From: Roseovarius confluentis
GTDB taxonomy: Bacteria > Pseudomonadota > Alphaproteobacteria > Rhodobacterales > Rhodobacteraceae
DNA length: 64,000 nt
Assembly (NCBI RefSeq): GCF_002917925.1
Contig: NZ_PPFE01000001.1
Location: 806,001 to 870,000, forward strand
Reading direction: 5' to 3'
Shown: piece by piece, positions 28,375 to 37,399 of the stretch
Numbering within the stretch: the stretch's first letter is position 1
Layout: each line of letters begins with the position of its first letter
The notes under the pieces: generated by a model
What the model was told of the DNA's origin: nothing
Database searches by the model: none
Seen by the model: only the letters and a program-made list of their open reading frames with translations
Position numbers and translations under genes: made by a program

Positions 28375-28806
28375 TCATACCGCCTGCCCGGTCCATTCCG
28401 GCAGCGGAAACACCATGTCGTACAGCCAGTTAAAGCCCAGCGCATAGACCATGTAAAACAGGGCGAACGACAGATCCATCACCAGCGCGTGCCACAGCGA
28501 GACCTGCAAATACCACGCGATGAACGGCATCAGCACCACCAGGAGCCCAAGCTCGAACAGGCCCGCATGGACAACGCGCACCATCGCGGTCTTGCGAGTC
28601 GAGCCTGTCCGGCGCCGCAAGACCAGGTCGAAGCCGAAATTGAACACCATGTTCCAAAGCGTGGCGATGGTCGCGCTGACAAGGCCGACCACCCCGATAT
28701 CATGCATCGGCATGCCAAAGGCCACAGCTCCCAGCGGAACGATCAGGATCAGGGCGATGATTTCAAAGCTCAGCGCATGGCGCAGACGGTCAAACGGGGA
28801 TCTCAT
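28375..28806 (-). CDS. PACE-family small multidrug efflux protein
   Basis: 143-residue inner-membrane protein with four helices formed by two bacterial-transmembrane-pair repeats. The first repeat RLRHALSFEIIALIL places Glu at residue 15, the proton-coupling position of AceI, and the second repeat has VRVVHAGLFELGLLVVL. PACE pumps export biguanides such as chlorhexidine and natural polyamines in other bacteria. ATG 28806 follows GGAGGG. Stand-alone gene. Confidence 0.88.
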   Translation of the reverse strand: MRSPFDRLRHALSFEIIALILIVPLGAVAFGMPMHDIGVVGLVSATIATLWNMVFNFGFDLVLRRRTGSTRKTAMVRVVHAGLFELGLLVVLMPFIAWYLQVSLWHALVMDLSFALFYMVYALGFNWLYDMVFPLPEWTGQAV

Positions 28807-28977
28807 GGAACCCTCCCACATCTAACCGGGCCGTCCCGGATGCAAACTACCCGTTTGGGGAGGTCGTCCTCTGCACAGTCAGATGCGGCTTCATCGCGCC
28901 GCTTTCAAGCGACACCGCTCGGATCGTGGAAGATGTGGCAGAAAAGGCACCACCCGCGCGTCGTATCGCGGTCCCGG

Positions 28978-29286
28978 TTACTGCCGCAGGTTCATCAACG
29001 CCCGCGTGATCGCGCTATGCTCGCTCGCGTTGCCGCTACCCAGGTCGCTCATCGCCGTCAGATAGCCGCTGCCGGTCTCGGTGCTTTCCAGCCAGTCGAC
29101 ACCGTAAGCATAGACACCCTGCATCCGGTCATGCATCACCGGGTATAGCGCCCGCTCCTGCCAGATCGCCGTCATGCACAGCCCCATCAGACAAACCTGA
29201 ACGCCACGCGCCCACTTGCGGGCGGTCTTGCCCTTGGCCTGGCGTTTTTCGAGGCGTACCTCTTGGGGAGAGCGCATGAAAGTCAT
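28978..29286 (-). CDS. Small hypothetical protein with one membrane helix
   Basis: 102 residues, unrecognised. A basic N-terminus (KRQAKGKTARKWARG) is followed by a short hydrophobic stretch (VQVCLMGLCMTAIW) and a mixed C-terminal half with possible helix (HSAITRALMNLRQ). It would be a single-pass membrane protein with the tail outside. ATG 29286 has GGGGA about ten bases upstream; ATG 29277 is an alternative. About 90 bases separate it from fabI downstream. Confidence 0.55.
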   Translation of the reverse strand: MTFMRSPQEVRLEKRQAKGKTARKWARGVQVCLMGLCMTAIWQERALYPVMHDRMQGVYAYGVDWLESTETGSGYLTAMSDLGSGNASEHSAITRALMNLRQ

Positions 29287-29378
29287 GCGTACAAAGTCCC
29301 CGAATCCCGTGGCAATATTGTGGCGATACTCGGACCAAACCGGGACATCTCAAGGTTTAGTCAGTTTCGCGCTTTACC

Positions 29379-30170
29379 CTAAAGGTTCTCCGGCTGCGGC
29401 ATCCCCAGCACGTGATAGCCGCCATCGACCTTGATCACCTCGCCGGTGGTGCAGGCGCCCGCCGGGCTGGCCAGGTACACTGCCGTGCCCCCGATCGCCT
29501 CCAGCGTGGCATTGGCCCGCATCGGCGAATTTTCCTCGGTGTGCCGAAAGGTCCGCCGCGCCCCGCCGATGGCCGCGCCCGCCAGCGTCTTCATCGGCCC
29601 GGGGCTGATCGCGTTGACGCGGATCTTGTCGGGGCCAAGATCGTTGGCCAGGTAGCGCGTCGTCGCCTCCAGCGCCGCCTTGGCCACGCCCATCACGTTA
29701 TAGTTCGGCACCACCCTGTTCGACCCCTGGTAGGTCAGGGTCAGCATCGTGCCGCCGTTCTCCTTCATCATCGGATAGGCGCGCCGGGCGATCTCGATGA
29801 AGGAATAGACCGAGATATCCATCGAATGCTTGAAATTCGTCCGGCTGGTGTTCAGGAACCGTCCAGACAGCTCGGACTTGTCGGAATAGGCGATGGCATG
29901 CACCACGAAGTCAATCGTCGGCCAGGTTTCGGCCAGCTTGGCAAAGGCCGCGTCCAGCGACTCGTCCTTGGTGACATCCACATCCATCAGGATGTTGGAC
30001 CCCACCGAGTTGGCCAGCGGCTCGACCCGCTTGGCAAACGCCTCGCCCTGGTAGGAAAAGGCCAGCTCCGCGCCCGCCTCGTGCATCGCCTTGGCGATCC
30101 CCCACGCGATGGACCGGTCATTCGCCACCCCCATGATCAGGCCGCGCAGTCCTTGCATAGAATTTGTCAT
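29379..30170 (-). CDS. fabI: Enoyl-[acyl-carrier-protein] reductase (NADH)
   Basis: Last reductive step of fatty acid elongation (263 residues). The NAD-binding GVANDRSIAWGIAKA motif of FabI-type short-chain reductases, HAIAYSDKSEL and the catalytic Tyr/Lys region (YNVMGVAKAALE) are present. ATG 30170. It follows fabB by eight bases. In the usual fabA-fabB-fabI order the genes would be one unit, but fabA is 3 kb away here. Confidence 0.95.
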   Translation of the reverse strand: MTNSMQGLRGLIMGVANDRSIAWGIAKAMHEAGAELAFSYQGEAFAKRVEPLANSVGSNILMDVDVTKDESLDAAFAKLAETWPTIDFVVHAIAYSDKSELSGRFLNTSRTNFKHSMDISVYSFIEIARRAYPMMKENGGTMLTLTYQGSNRVVPNYNVMGVAKAALEATTRYLANDLGPDKIRVNAISPGPMKTLAGAAIGGARRTFRHTEENSPMRANATLEAIGGTAVYLASPAGACTTGEVIKVDGGYHVLGMPQPENL

Positions 30171-30178
30171 CCGGCGTC

Positions 30179-31408
30179 CTATCCGTCGAACCGGCTCAGC
30201 AGCATCGAGCCATTCGTGCCGCCGAAACCGAAAGAGTTGGTCATCACCGTATCAAGCCCGGCATCGTCCACGCGGGCCGTCGCGATCTCGCCCTCAAGGA
30301 TCGCGGGGTCCAGCGTCTCGACATTGATCGACGGGATGATGAAATCGTGGTGCAGCGCCAGCAGGCAATAGATCGCCTCCTGCGCGCCCGTGGCCCCCTG
30401 GCTGTGCCCGGTCATCGACTTGGTGGAGCTGATGGGAGGCACCTTGCCCTCGCCGAATATCCGGCGCACGGCCTCCACCTCACCCGCGTCACCGACCGGG
30501 GTCGAGGTGCCATGCGCGTTGATATAGCCAACCTTGCGATCCTCGGGCAGCGTCTGCAGCGCCAGGCGCATCGCCCGTTCGCCGCCTTCGCCGCTGGGGG
30601 CAACCATGTCATGCCCGTCGCTGGTGGCGGCATAGCCCGTCACCTCGGCATAGATCTTGGCGCCCCGCGCCTTCGCATGCTCCAGGTCCTCCAGCACGAC
30701 GATCCCGCCGCCGCCGGAAATCACGAATCCGTCGCGGCCCGCGTCGAACGCCCGGCTCGCCTTTTCGGGGGTGTCGTTATACTTCGACGACATCGCGCCC
30801 ATCGCGTCGAACAGGCAGCTCAGCGTCCAGTCCAGTTCCTCGCCGCCGCCTGCGAACATCACGTCCTGCTTGCCCATCATGATCTGTTCCGCCGCATTGC
30901 CGATGCAGTGCAAGCTCGTGGAACAGGCCGAGGTGATGGAATAGTTGATGCCCTTGATCCGGAACGCCGTCGACAGGTTGGCGCTGATCGTCGAGGACAT
31001 GCATTTCGGCACCGCGAATGGCCCGATCCGCTTGGGGCTGCCCTTTTCCAGTACCGTCTGGTGCGCCGCCAGCATGGCCGAGGTGGACGGCCCGCCGGAC
31101 CCTGCCACCAGCCCGGTGCGCGGGTTGACGATTTCGCCCTCGTCCAGCCCGGCATCGGCGATGGCCTGTTGCATGGCGATATGCGCATAGGCCGCACCCG
31201 GCCCCATGAAGCGCAGGGTGCGCTTGTCCACATGCTCGGTGACGTCCAGCTTGACGTCCCCGGCGATCTGGCTGCGGAACCCGTGTTCCGCCATCTGCTC
31301 GTTGGCGGTGATGCCCGAACGTCCCTCCTTCAAGGAGGAAAGGACTTCCTCGGCATTGTTGCCGATGCTGGAGACGATCCCCAGCCCGGTGACGACGACA
31401 CGACGCAT
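30179..31408 (-). CDS. fabB: Beta-ketoacyl-ACP synthase I
   Basis: Condensing enzyme of unsaturated fatty acid synthesis (409 residues, full length). Catalytic Cys in [12 protein letters not shown] and His in [11 protein letters not shown] and [12 protein letters not shown] are intact. FabB rather than FabF is indicated by [18 protein letters not shown] and by linkage with fabI. ATG 31408. Its own promoter must lie in the 77 bases before the upstream kinase gene's stop, or it is read through from that kinase. Confidence 0.95.
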   Translation of the reverse strand: MRRVVVTGLGIVSSIGNNAEEVLSSLKEGRSGITANEQMAEHGFRSQIAGDVKLDVTEHVDKRTLRFMGPGAAYAHIAMQQAIADAGLDEGEIVNPRTGLVAGSGGPSTSAMLAAHQTVLEKGSPKRIGPFAVPKCMSSTISANLSTAFRIKGINYSITSACSTSLHCIGNAAEQIMMGKQDVMFAGGGEELDWTLSCLFDAMGAMSSKYNDTPEKASRAFDAGRDGFVISGGGGIVVLEDLEHAKARGAKIYAEVTGYAATSDGHDMVAPSGEGGERAMRLALQTLPEDRKVGYINAHGTSTPVGDAGEVEAVRRIFGEGKVPPISSTKSMTGHSQGATGAQEAIYCLLALHHDFIIPSINVETLDPAILEGEIATARVDDAGLDTVMTNSFGFGGTNGSMLLSRFDG

Positions 31409-31485
31409 GTTGCCTCCCTACCTGATTGTTCGCGTTGTAGGGCATGCAAGGCGGCGGGTGCAAGATCAATGCCGCGTCCGGGAGG

Positions 31486-32892
31486 CTATCCCACCAGGGA
31501 AAAATGCTCCGGATCGATCGAGATCGTCCAGTGAACGCCCTCTGCGTCCAGGTGGTACAGCGCTTGCGTGCCCAGCATCGACGGCGCCAGCGAGGTCAGC
31601 ACCGTGCTGCCGAATCCCGGCGCGTCTTCCTCGGGCGGATGCGCCAGGCTGCGTTCCTGCCAGCTCAGGTCCAGAACGCGGCCACCGGCCCCCTGCCCCA
31701 GCTTCCAGTTCAACTGCACCTCACCGGCGTCATGCGCCAGCGCGCCGTATTTCATCGCGTTGGTGGCCAGCTCGTGCAGGGCGATCCCCAACGTCTGGAC
31801 CGCCTGCGGCAGCAACCGCACCTCCGGGCCCGACAGGCGGACACGCGCATCGTTTTCAACGGTGAACGGACGCAGATGACCCATCACCAGGTCGCGCAGG
31901 TCCGCATCGTCCCACTGCCCGCCGACCAGCAGATCGGTCGATTTCGACAGCGCCGTGATCCGGTCTCCGAACTTCGAGTTGAATTCCTCGACCGACGTCG
32001 CGCCCCGGGCTGTCTGGCGCTGCACCGCCGACACGATGGTCAGCATGTTCTTGGCCCGGTGGATGACCTCGCGCGACATCAGCTCGCGGGCTTTCTCGGC
32101 TTTGCGCAACTCGCTGATGTCACGGTGGATGTTGGAAATCGCCACCACGTCGCCATCCACGCCCCGGATGGGCGCACAACTGATCCAGACCTCGCGTGCC
32201 GTGCCGTCGCGGGCTATGCGCGCCGCCTCGAACTGGCTCAGTCGCCCCGCGATGATCTCGTCACGATACCATGCGACGGGCATTTTCTCGTCCTCGGGGT
32301 ACATGGTCGCCAGCGATCTCCCGATGATCTCGTCGCTCGAATACCCGTAAAGCCGCTCCGCCGCCGGGTTCCACGACGTGATCTTGCCCTCCAGGTCATA
32401 GGTCAGGATCGCGTCCGACGTCCCCGCCACCAGCGCGGCCAGCGCGTTGCTGTCCACCGCCGTGCGTTTCAGCGCGTCCCGTTCCTGGTGGCGCTGCGTC
32501 ACGTTGCGGTGCTGGATCGTCAGAAAGGGCTGCCCTTCGAAAACAAGCCGCGTTGCGGTCAGCTCGAACCAGCGTTTCACGGTGGGGCTGTCACAGGGGT
32601 ATTCGCACACGAACGGATCGCCCGAGCGCAGCGTCATCTCCAAAGAGTCCGCAATCAGCCGGGCTTCCATGCTCGACTCGCCGTCCGCCGCCCGACAGAT
32701 GTCGAAATAGTTGCTGCCGACATAGCCCGAGGGCGCCCCGTCATTCTCTGCACCGAACTGCTTCCAGGCGGAATTGGCCGCGATGACCACGCCGTCGGCA
32801 TCCACGATCACGAACTCGTCCGGCAGCGCGTCTATGAATTCCGTCACGCCCATCCGGCCGACCGGCCCGAAAGCATCACTGTTGGTCTGCAC
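31486..32892 (-). CDS. PAS-PAS sensor histidine kinase, HWE type
   Basis: Soluble kinase of 468 residues. PAS 1 spans about 16-135 and PAS 2 about 150-262 (with SWNPAAERLYGYSSDEIIG). The phosphoacceptor His278 is in EVIHRAKNMLTIV. The HATPase has HELATNAMKYGAL and PGFGSTVL. HWE kinases of this kind often take light, redox or stress input. Starts at GTG 32892 (GAGG nine bases upstream). It lies, in the same orientation, between fabA and fabB and so splits the usual fab operon; no response regulator is adjacent. Confidence 0.88.
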   Translation of the reverse strand: MQTNSDAFGPVGRMGVTEFIDALPDEFVIVDADGVVIAANSAWKQFGAENDGAPSGYVGSNYFDICRAADGESSMEARLIADSLEMTLRSGDPFVCEYPCDSPTVKRWFELTATRLVFEGQPFLTIQHRNVTQRHQERDALKRTAVDSNALAALVAGTSDAILTYDLEGKITSWNPAAERLYGYSSDEIIGRSLATMYPEDEKMPVAWYRDEIIAGRLSQFEAARIARDGTAREVWISCAPIRGVDGDVVAISNIHRDISELRKAEKARELMSREVIHRAKNMLTIVSAVQRQTARGATSVEEFNSKFGDRITALSKSTDLLVGGQWDDADLRDLVMGHLRPFTVENDARVRLSGPEVRLLPQAVQTLGIALHELATNAMKYGALAHDAGEVQLNWKLGQGAGGRVLDLSWQERSLAHPPEEDAPGFGSTVLTSLAPSMLGTQALYHLDAEGVHWTISIDPEHFSLVG

Positions 32893-33185
32893 GCGCTCTT
32901 GCCTCGTTACTCTATTGCGGTTGCGACCCTACGTGGGGACGATGTCCCACAGGCACAACCTTGGTATAATCGAAGCGACCTTATCCCAGCCCGTTCGCCC
33001 CGCTGCAATAAACTCGTTTAATTGTAGTTAACTTTACGTGACGTAAGCGAAAAATCGCCGAAATGCCGCCAAATCAGTCACTTAACCCGGCGCCGCACCC
33101 CTATGCCGCGAAAACTTGAGCGATTCTGCCCGTTGTGGCAGCATTTCGGCCAGATCGCGCCCATCGGCGCGGTGGACATTTGGAA
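32893..33185. other. Non-coding spacer with divergent promoters
   Basis: About 290 bases between the divergent PAS kinase and sulfotransferase genes. The middle (about 33000-33080) is AT-richer than its surroundings, consistent with promoters for both. No gene or clear hairpin seen. Confidence 0.5.
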
Positions 33186-34070
33186 ATGACGTTGCGTAAT
33201 GCGCCTCCGCCCCGCCAGCCGGGCCTCGACGACACCACCTTCCTGGTCTGCATCGGGGCGGCGAAATGCGCCACCAGCTGGCTGCACGCCTACCTTTGCG
33301 ACCTGCCCGGCTGCGCTCCCTCGCCGCTCAAAGAGGTGCATTTCTTCGACGCCCGCCACCCCGAACACGCCCTGGGCGATCCCGACGCGCTGGCGCTGGC
33401 ACGGCTGAAATTCCATCTCGACCAGCCGGGCGCGACACCCGATACCCTGAAACGCAGCCCCGCGTTCCGCGCCAGCCTCGACCGGGTGCAAATGGTTCAC
33501 GACGACAGCGCCTATTTCCGCCACTTCGCCGGTCTGCGCGGCCCGGATACCCGTTGCGTCGCCGACATCACGCCGGGCTATTCCGCCATCGGCCCGGCGG
33601 GCCTTGCCGATATCCGCGATGTCTTCGCCCATCAGACCTGCCGCCTGCGCCTGCTCTTCATCATGCGCGATCCGGTCACCCGCTTCTGGTCGCAGCTGCG
33701 CCACCTGGAACAGATCGCGCCCGACACCCGCGCCACGCAGGACTGGGACAGGGTCCGCCACATGCCCGCCCTTGTCGCGCGGGCCGACTACACCGGAATC
33801 GTCACCGCCCTCGACGCCACCTTCCCGGCAGGCGACGTGCTCTATCTCTTCTACGAAACCCTCTTCACCGAGGCCGCCCAGCGCCGCCTCTGCGAATTCA
33901 TCGGCCTGCCCCATGCCCCGGCGGACGCCGGCACGGTCCGCAACGAGACCACGCTCAAGGCCCCGCTGCCCCGCGCCGCCCGTGACGCGCTCGCGGCCCA
34001 GCTTGCGCCGCACTACGCCTTCTGCCGCGACCGCTTCGGCGCAGAGGTGCCCACCGGCTGGCAAGACTGA
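33186..34070 (+). CDS. Sulfotransferase domain protein
   Basis: Transfers a sulfo group from PAPS to an acceptor (294 residues). The 5'-phosphosulfate loop is CIGAAKCATSWLHAYL, with Lys and Thr/Ser in place, and the 3'-phosphate site is IMRDPVTRFWSQL. The ending with VGT-like NETTLKAPLPRAARD and ALAAQLAPHYAFCRDRF is typical of bacterial heparan-type sulfotransferases. The acceptor is unknown; lipids or surface glycans are likely. ATG 33186. Part of the block between fabA and fabB and followed by a small acidic protein. Confidence 0.85.
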   Translation: MTLRNAPPPRQPGLDDTTFLVCIGAAKCATSWLHAYLCDLPGCAPSPLKEVHFFDARHPEHALGDPDALALARLKFHLDQPGATPDTLKRSPAFRASLDRVQMVHDDSAYFRHFAGLRGPDTRCVADITPGYSAIGPAGLADIRDVFAHQTCRLRLLFIMRDPVTRFWSQLRHLEQIAPDTRATQDWDRVRHMPALVARADYTGIVTALDATFPAGDVLYLFYETLFTEAAQRRLCEFIGLPHAPADAGTVRNETTLKAPLPRAARDALAAQLAPHYAFCRDRFGAEVPTGWQD

Positions 34071-34167
34071 CGGCCGGAAAAACTTTGAACCATCGCGCGC
34101 CGCGCGCCGACCCATCCCCGTACAACACGCGCCGATCATCCGTGGCGCACCAACGGAGGATACCAGA

Positions 34168-34389
34168 ATGCCCGAAGATCTCGCACCCAGCTTCACCGAC
34201 GACACCCTGCTCGACCCCGCCACCCGGTCACTGGCCGAGCGCATGGCCGACGACATCATCGCCCGCAGCGTCATGCAGTCATTCGAACCCAAGGATCAGG
34301 AAACCGTTCCGATGAAGGATTTCTCCGAACCCGAATGGGACAGCCTCGTGCCGCCCGACATCTCGGACAGTTTCGACTTCCTGCTCTAG
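34168..34389 (+). CDS. Small acidic hypothetical protein
   Basis: 73-residue, strongly acidic protein (many Asp/Glu, few Lys/Arg) with no signal peptide or membrane segment. A GGAGG site nine bases before ATG 34168 supports that it is a real gene. The C-terminus ISDSFDFLL is hydrophobic-acidic, as in peptides that dock onto a partner. No family recognised. It follows the sulfotransferase by 97 bases in the same orientation and converges on fabA. Confidence 0.65.
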   Translation: MPEDLAPSFTDDTLLDPATRSLAERMADDIIARSVMQSFEPKDQETVPMKDFSEPEWDSLVPPDISDSFDFLL

Positions 34390-34414
34390 GGCGATGCGAT
34401 CAATGGGTCGCGCT

Positions 34415-34924
34415 TCAGGTCTCGCTAAGCGCGACCTTCATGTCCTTGACCTGGTAGATCACCTCGCCATCGGCCTCGACCCGGCCATCGGCCACGCCCA
34501 TGGTCAGGCGCCGCGTCTGCACGGCCTTGGTGAAATCCACGTAATAGGTCAGCATCTTGCGGTCCGGGCGGACCATGCCGGTCAGCTTCACCTCGCCCAC
34601 GCCCAGCGCATAGCCGCGCCCCTGCCAGCCGCGCCAGCCCAGGTTGAAACCCGTCAGCTGCCACAGCCCGTCAAGGCCAAGGCACCCCGGCATGATCGGG
34701 TTGCCCGGAAAATGACACTCGAAGAACCACAGGTCCGGCTTGATGTCGAACTCGGCCACCACATGCCCTTTGCCATGCGGCCCGCCATCGCCCGAAATAT
34801 CGGTGATCCGGTCCATCATCAGCATCGGCGGCTCGGGCAGCTGCGCATTGCCGGGGCCGAAAAGCTCGCCACGTGCGCATTTCAGCAGGTCTTCGCGGTC
34901 GAAGCTGCTCGGGAAGTCGGCCAT
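34415..34924 (-). CDS. fabA: 3-hydroxyacyl-ACP dehydratase/isomerase
   Basis: Makes the cis-3 double bond for unsaturated fatty acids (169 residues). Catalytic His in [15 protein letters not shown] and the later [14 protein letters not shown] helix with Asp are intact, and [13 protein letters not shown] is typical. ATG 34924. It is divergent from irr, the conserved neighbour in Rhodobacterales. fabB and fabI, which normally follow directly, are displaced 3 kb downstream. Confidence 0.95.
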   Translation of the reverse strand: MADFPSSFDREDLLKCARGELFGPGNAQLPEPPMLMMDRITDISGDGGPHGKGHVVAEFDIKPDLWFFECHFPGNPIMPGCLGLDGLWQLTGFNLGWRGWQGRGYALGVGEVKLTGMVRPDRKMLTYYVDFTKAVQTRRLTMGVADGRVEADGEVIYQVKDMKVALSET

Positions 34925-35019
34925 AGGGTCGCACCCTTTTCTCTATTGGTTCCGTTACCTGATCCTGTAACACCCCGCAAAACCCCCGCGCAAGCCCTGC
35001 CGCAATGCGCTATGGTGCA

Positions 35020-35058
35020 GAATTTTGTTTGAAATTCCCCCGCCACGCCCCCTATATT
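35020..35058 (+). promoter_or_regulatory. Candidate irr promoter with overlapping inverted repeat
   Basis: TTGAAA (35029-35034) and TATATT (35053-35058) are 18 bases apart, a good sigma-70-type promoter ending 21 bases before the irr start codon. An inverted repeat GAATTT-N6-AAATTC (35020-35037) covers the -35 box. Its core resembles the iron-control elements bound by Irr/Fur proteins, so autoregulation is plausible but unproven. Confidence 0.5.
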
Positions 35059-35079
35059 GATCCTGAGACAGGAGCGTTC

Positions 35080-35505
35080 ATGACCGACACCGAGGCAACA
35101 ACCCGAGGCACCGAATGGCTCGCAGGCGCAGGCCTGCGCCCGACCCGTCAGCGCGTTGCGCTGGCCACGCTGCTCGTGGGCGACGGACAGCACCGCCACG
35201 TCACCGCCGAAAGCCTCTTTGCCGCGGTCTGCGAAAACGGTGACAGCGTGTCGCTCGCCACCGTTTACAACACGCTCCGCGCCTTCTGCGACGTGGGCCT
35301 GCTGCAAGAGGTCACCGTCGACGGGTCCAAAAGCTATTTCGACACCAACACCCACGATCACCCGCATTTCTTCTGGGAGGACGAACAGCGCCTCTCCGAC
35401 GCGCCCGCCGATGAGCTTGAGATCGCCCGCCTGCCCGGCGCCCCCGAAGGTGCCGAAATCGCAAGCGTCGACGTGGTGATCCGCCTGCGCCGCAAGTCCG
35501 GCTGA
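35080..35505 (+). CDS. irr: Iron response regulator Irr (Fur family)
   Basis: Alphaproteobacterial haem-sensing Fur-family regulator (141 residues). The winged helix includes RPTRQRVALATLL and DSVSLATVYNTLRAF; the NTHDHPHFFWED segment is the His-rich site typical of Irr. It represses or activates iron genes under low iron and is degraded on haem binding in relatives. ATG 35080 with AGGAG. Divergent from fabA, as in most Rhodobacterales. Confidence 0.93.
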   Translation: MTDTEATTRGTEWLAGAGLRPTRQRVALATLLVGDGQHRHVTAESLFAAVCENGDSVSLATVYNTLRAFCDVGLLQEVTVDGSKSYFDTNTHDHPHFFWEDEQRLSDAPADELEIARLPGAPEGAEIASVDVVIRLRRKSG

Positions 35506-35515
35506 ACCGCCCGGG

Positions 35516-36502
35516 ATGCGCGCCGCTTATTACGAAACATTCGGAGCCCCCGAAGACGTCCTGATCATTGGTGAGGTCGACACCCCCACGCCCGGTCCGG
35601 GCGAGGTTCTGGTCCGGTTGACCCATTCTGGCGTGAACCCGTCCGACGCCAAGTCCCGTGCGGGCACCCGCCCCGGCGTGACCAAGCCCGATTTCCCGCG
35701 CATCATCCCCCATTCCGACGGCGCCGGCACGATCTTCGCCGTGGGCGAAGGCGTCGACCCCGCGCGCATGGATCAGCATGTCTGGATCTGGAATGCCCAG
35801 TGGCAACGCGCCCACGGCACCGCGGCCGAGATGATCGCCCTGCCCGCAGATCAAGCCGTGCCCCTGCCCGAGGGCGTCAGCCACGAGATCGGTGCCACGC
35901 TCGGCATCCCGGGCCTGACCGCGTGCCAGACCGTCTTTGGCGGCGGCGAAGTGGCGGGGCAGACTTTGCTCATCTCCGGCGGCGCGGGGGCCGTCGGCCA
36001 CATGGCGGTGCAGCTGGCCAAATGGGGCGGTGCCACCGTCATCACCACTGCCTCCGCCGACGCTGCCGATTACGTGGCCGACACCGGCGCCGATCACGTG
36101 CTCGACTACCGCGACGACGATCTGACCGCGAAAATCAAGGACATCGCCCCCGGTGGCATCGACCGCGCGGTCGAGGTCGAGTTCGGCACCAACGCCGTTC
36201 TGCTGGCCGAGGTGATGAAGCCTCTGGGCACAATCGCCACCTACGGCTCGGCCAAGGACATGACGCCGGAACTGCCCTTCGGCGCGATGCTGTTCAAGGC
36301 GCTCAAGATCGACATTTCCCTGATCTACATCCTGCCCCCGGCGGAACGCGCCGCGGCAATCGCCCGCCTGCACGCCGCCCTCACCGAAGGCGCGCTGAAG
36401 CCCGCTATTCACGCCTGCCTGCCACTCGCCGATTGCGTCACGGCGCACAACATGGTGCTCAGCCCCGGCCGCCGCGGCGCGGTCCTGCTGGAAACCGTCT
36501 AA
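35516..36502 (+). CDS. NADPH:quinone reductase / zinc-independent MDR oxidoreductase
   Basis: 328-residue medium-chain reductase without the structural or catalytic zinc Cys set. Visible parts: VNPSDAKSRAG near the N-terminus, the nucleotide-binding GGAGAVGHMAVQLAKW and the C-terminal RGAVLLET. It reduces quinones or activated alkenes with NADPH. ATG 35516 lies ten bases after the irr stop, so it may be iron-regulated with irr. Confidence 0.88.
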   Translation: MRAAYYETFGAPEDVLIIGEVDTPTPGPGEVLVRLTHSGVNPSDAKSRAGTRPGVTKPDFPRIIPHSDGAGTIFAVGEGVDPARMDQHVWIWNAQWQRAHGTAAEMIALPADQAVPLPEGVSHEIGATLGIPGLTACQTVFGGGEVAGQTLLISGGAGAVGHMAVQLAKWGGATVITTASADAADYVADTGADHVLDYRDDDLTAKIKDIAPGGIDRAVEVEFGTNAVLLAEVMKPLGTIATYGSAKDMTPELPFGAMLFKALKIDISLIYILPPAERAAAIARLHAALTEGALKPAIHACLPLADCVTAHNMVLSPGRRGAVLLETV

Positions 36503-36548
36503 GCAGCCCTGCCTGCCATCGCAGCAGACCACACAGCTCAAGACAGCT

Positions 36549-37199
36549 CTACAGCTTCGCGAACTCCGCGCCGAGATTCCTGGTGCTGGCACCGGTCTCC
36601 AGCCGTTCGAGCATCGACGTGATCTTTTTCCTCCGCCGCCGCGAGCGGATCTGCCGCGCCTCGAGCTTGTGCGGTTTCAGCCGCACCCGCTCACCCTCGG
36701 CGTCCATGTCGAATTCGCGCACCGCGGCCACGACATGGTTGGCCTGGTTGGTCGCGCAGACCGCCATCAGCTTCAGACAGCGGTCCTGCAGGTCCGTCTC
36801 GTCCCCGCTGTGCCCCGCCCGGCGGGCAACATCCTTGAAGGTTCCGATATCGACATATCCGCCTGACGGGATCGGCCCCTGCCCGGTCACGTTCGCCGGC
36901 TGCTCCATTTCCTCTTTCCGCAATTCCTCGCGGTCGACAACGCTGGACACATTGACGTCCTCGCCCGTGTCGAGAGACGCCAGAACGTCCAGCAGGTAAG
37001 CGGGCTGCGCGCCCATGTTCGACACCAGGCACCGGGCCTGCATGTCCTGTCCGCCGCCACGGTTGATCAGGATGCTGGACCGGCGCTGCTGGATATACCC
37101 GCTCAGGAAGATATGCAGATAGACCAGCCACACGACCGTCGTCGTTAGGCTGGCCGCGATCTGAACGATCTCCACGTTCTCTTTCAGAAAGTCCAACAT
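36549..37199 (-). CDS. Hypothetical single-pass membrane protein
   Basis: 216 residues, unrecognised. A single membrane helix at about 13-35 (IAASLTTTVVWLVYLHIFL) is followed by a mostly charged cytoplasmic-looking domain with basic stretches (ARQIRSRRRRKKITSML) at the end. No signal peptide cleavage site. ATG 37199 was chosen over an upstream in-frame start at 37325, which overlaps the terminator of the FKBP gene. Confidence 0.65.
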   Translation of the reverse strand: MLDFLKENVEIVQIAASLTTTVVWLVYLHIFLSGYIQQRRSSILINRGGGQDMQARCLVSNMGAQPAYLLDVLASLDTGEDVNVSSVVDREELRKEEMEQPANVTGQGPIPSGGYVDIGTFKDVARRAGHSGDETDLQDRCLKLMAVCATNQANHVVAAVREFDMDAEGERVRLKPHKLEARQIRSRRRRKKITSMLERLETGASTRNLGAEFAKL

Positions 37200-37286
37200 T
37201 GTCGTCACGTCTCTTGCTCTTGCCGGCGTTTGCACAAGAGCCAACGCAATTCCCGCGCGCGTGTTCCCGACCGCGGGCGACACGAA

Positions 37287-37322
37287 AAAAAACGCGCGCA
37301 ACGCCAATGCGTCACGCGCGTT
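37287..37322 (-). terminator. Intrinsic terminator after the FKBP gene
   Basis: On the minus strand a stem AACGCGCG/CGCGCGTT with an inner ACGC/GCGT helix is followed directly by a run of eight T (37292 downward). It lies 78 bases beyond the FKBP stop and separates it from the hypothetical gene at 36549. Confidence 0.88.
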
Positions 37323-37399
37323 CAAAATATCGGACGCCTCGCTTTACCCCGAGACGCGCACGCCAGGGCGCGGCAAGGCCGCCGCCCTCGCGGCGTGGG

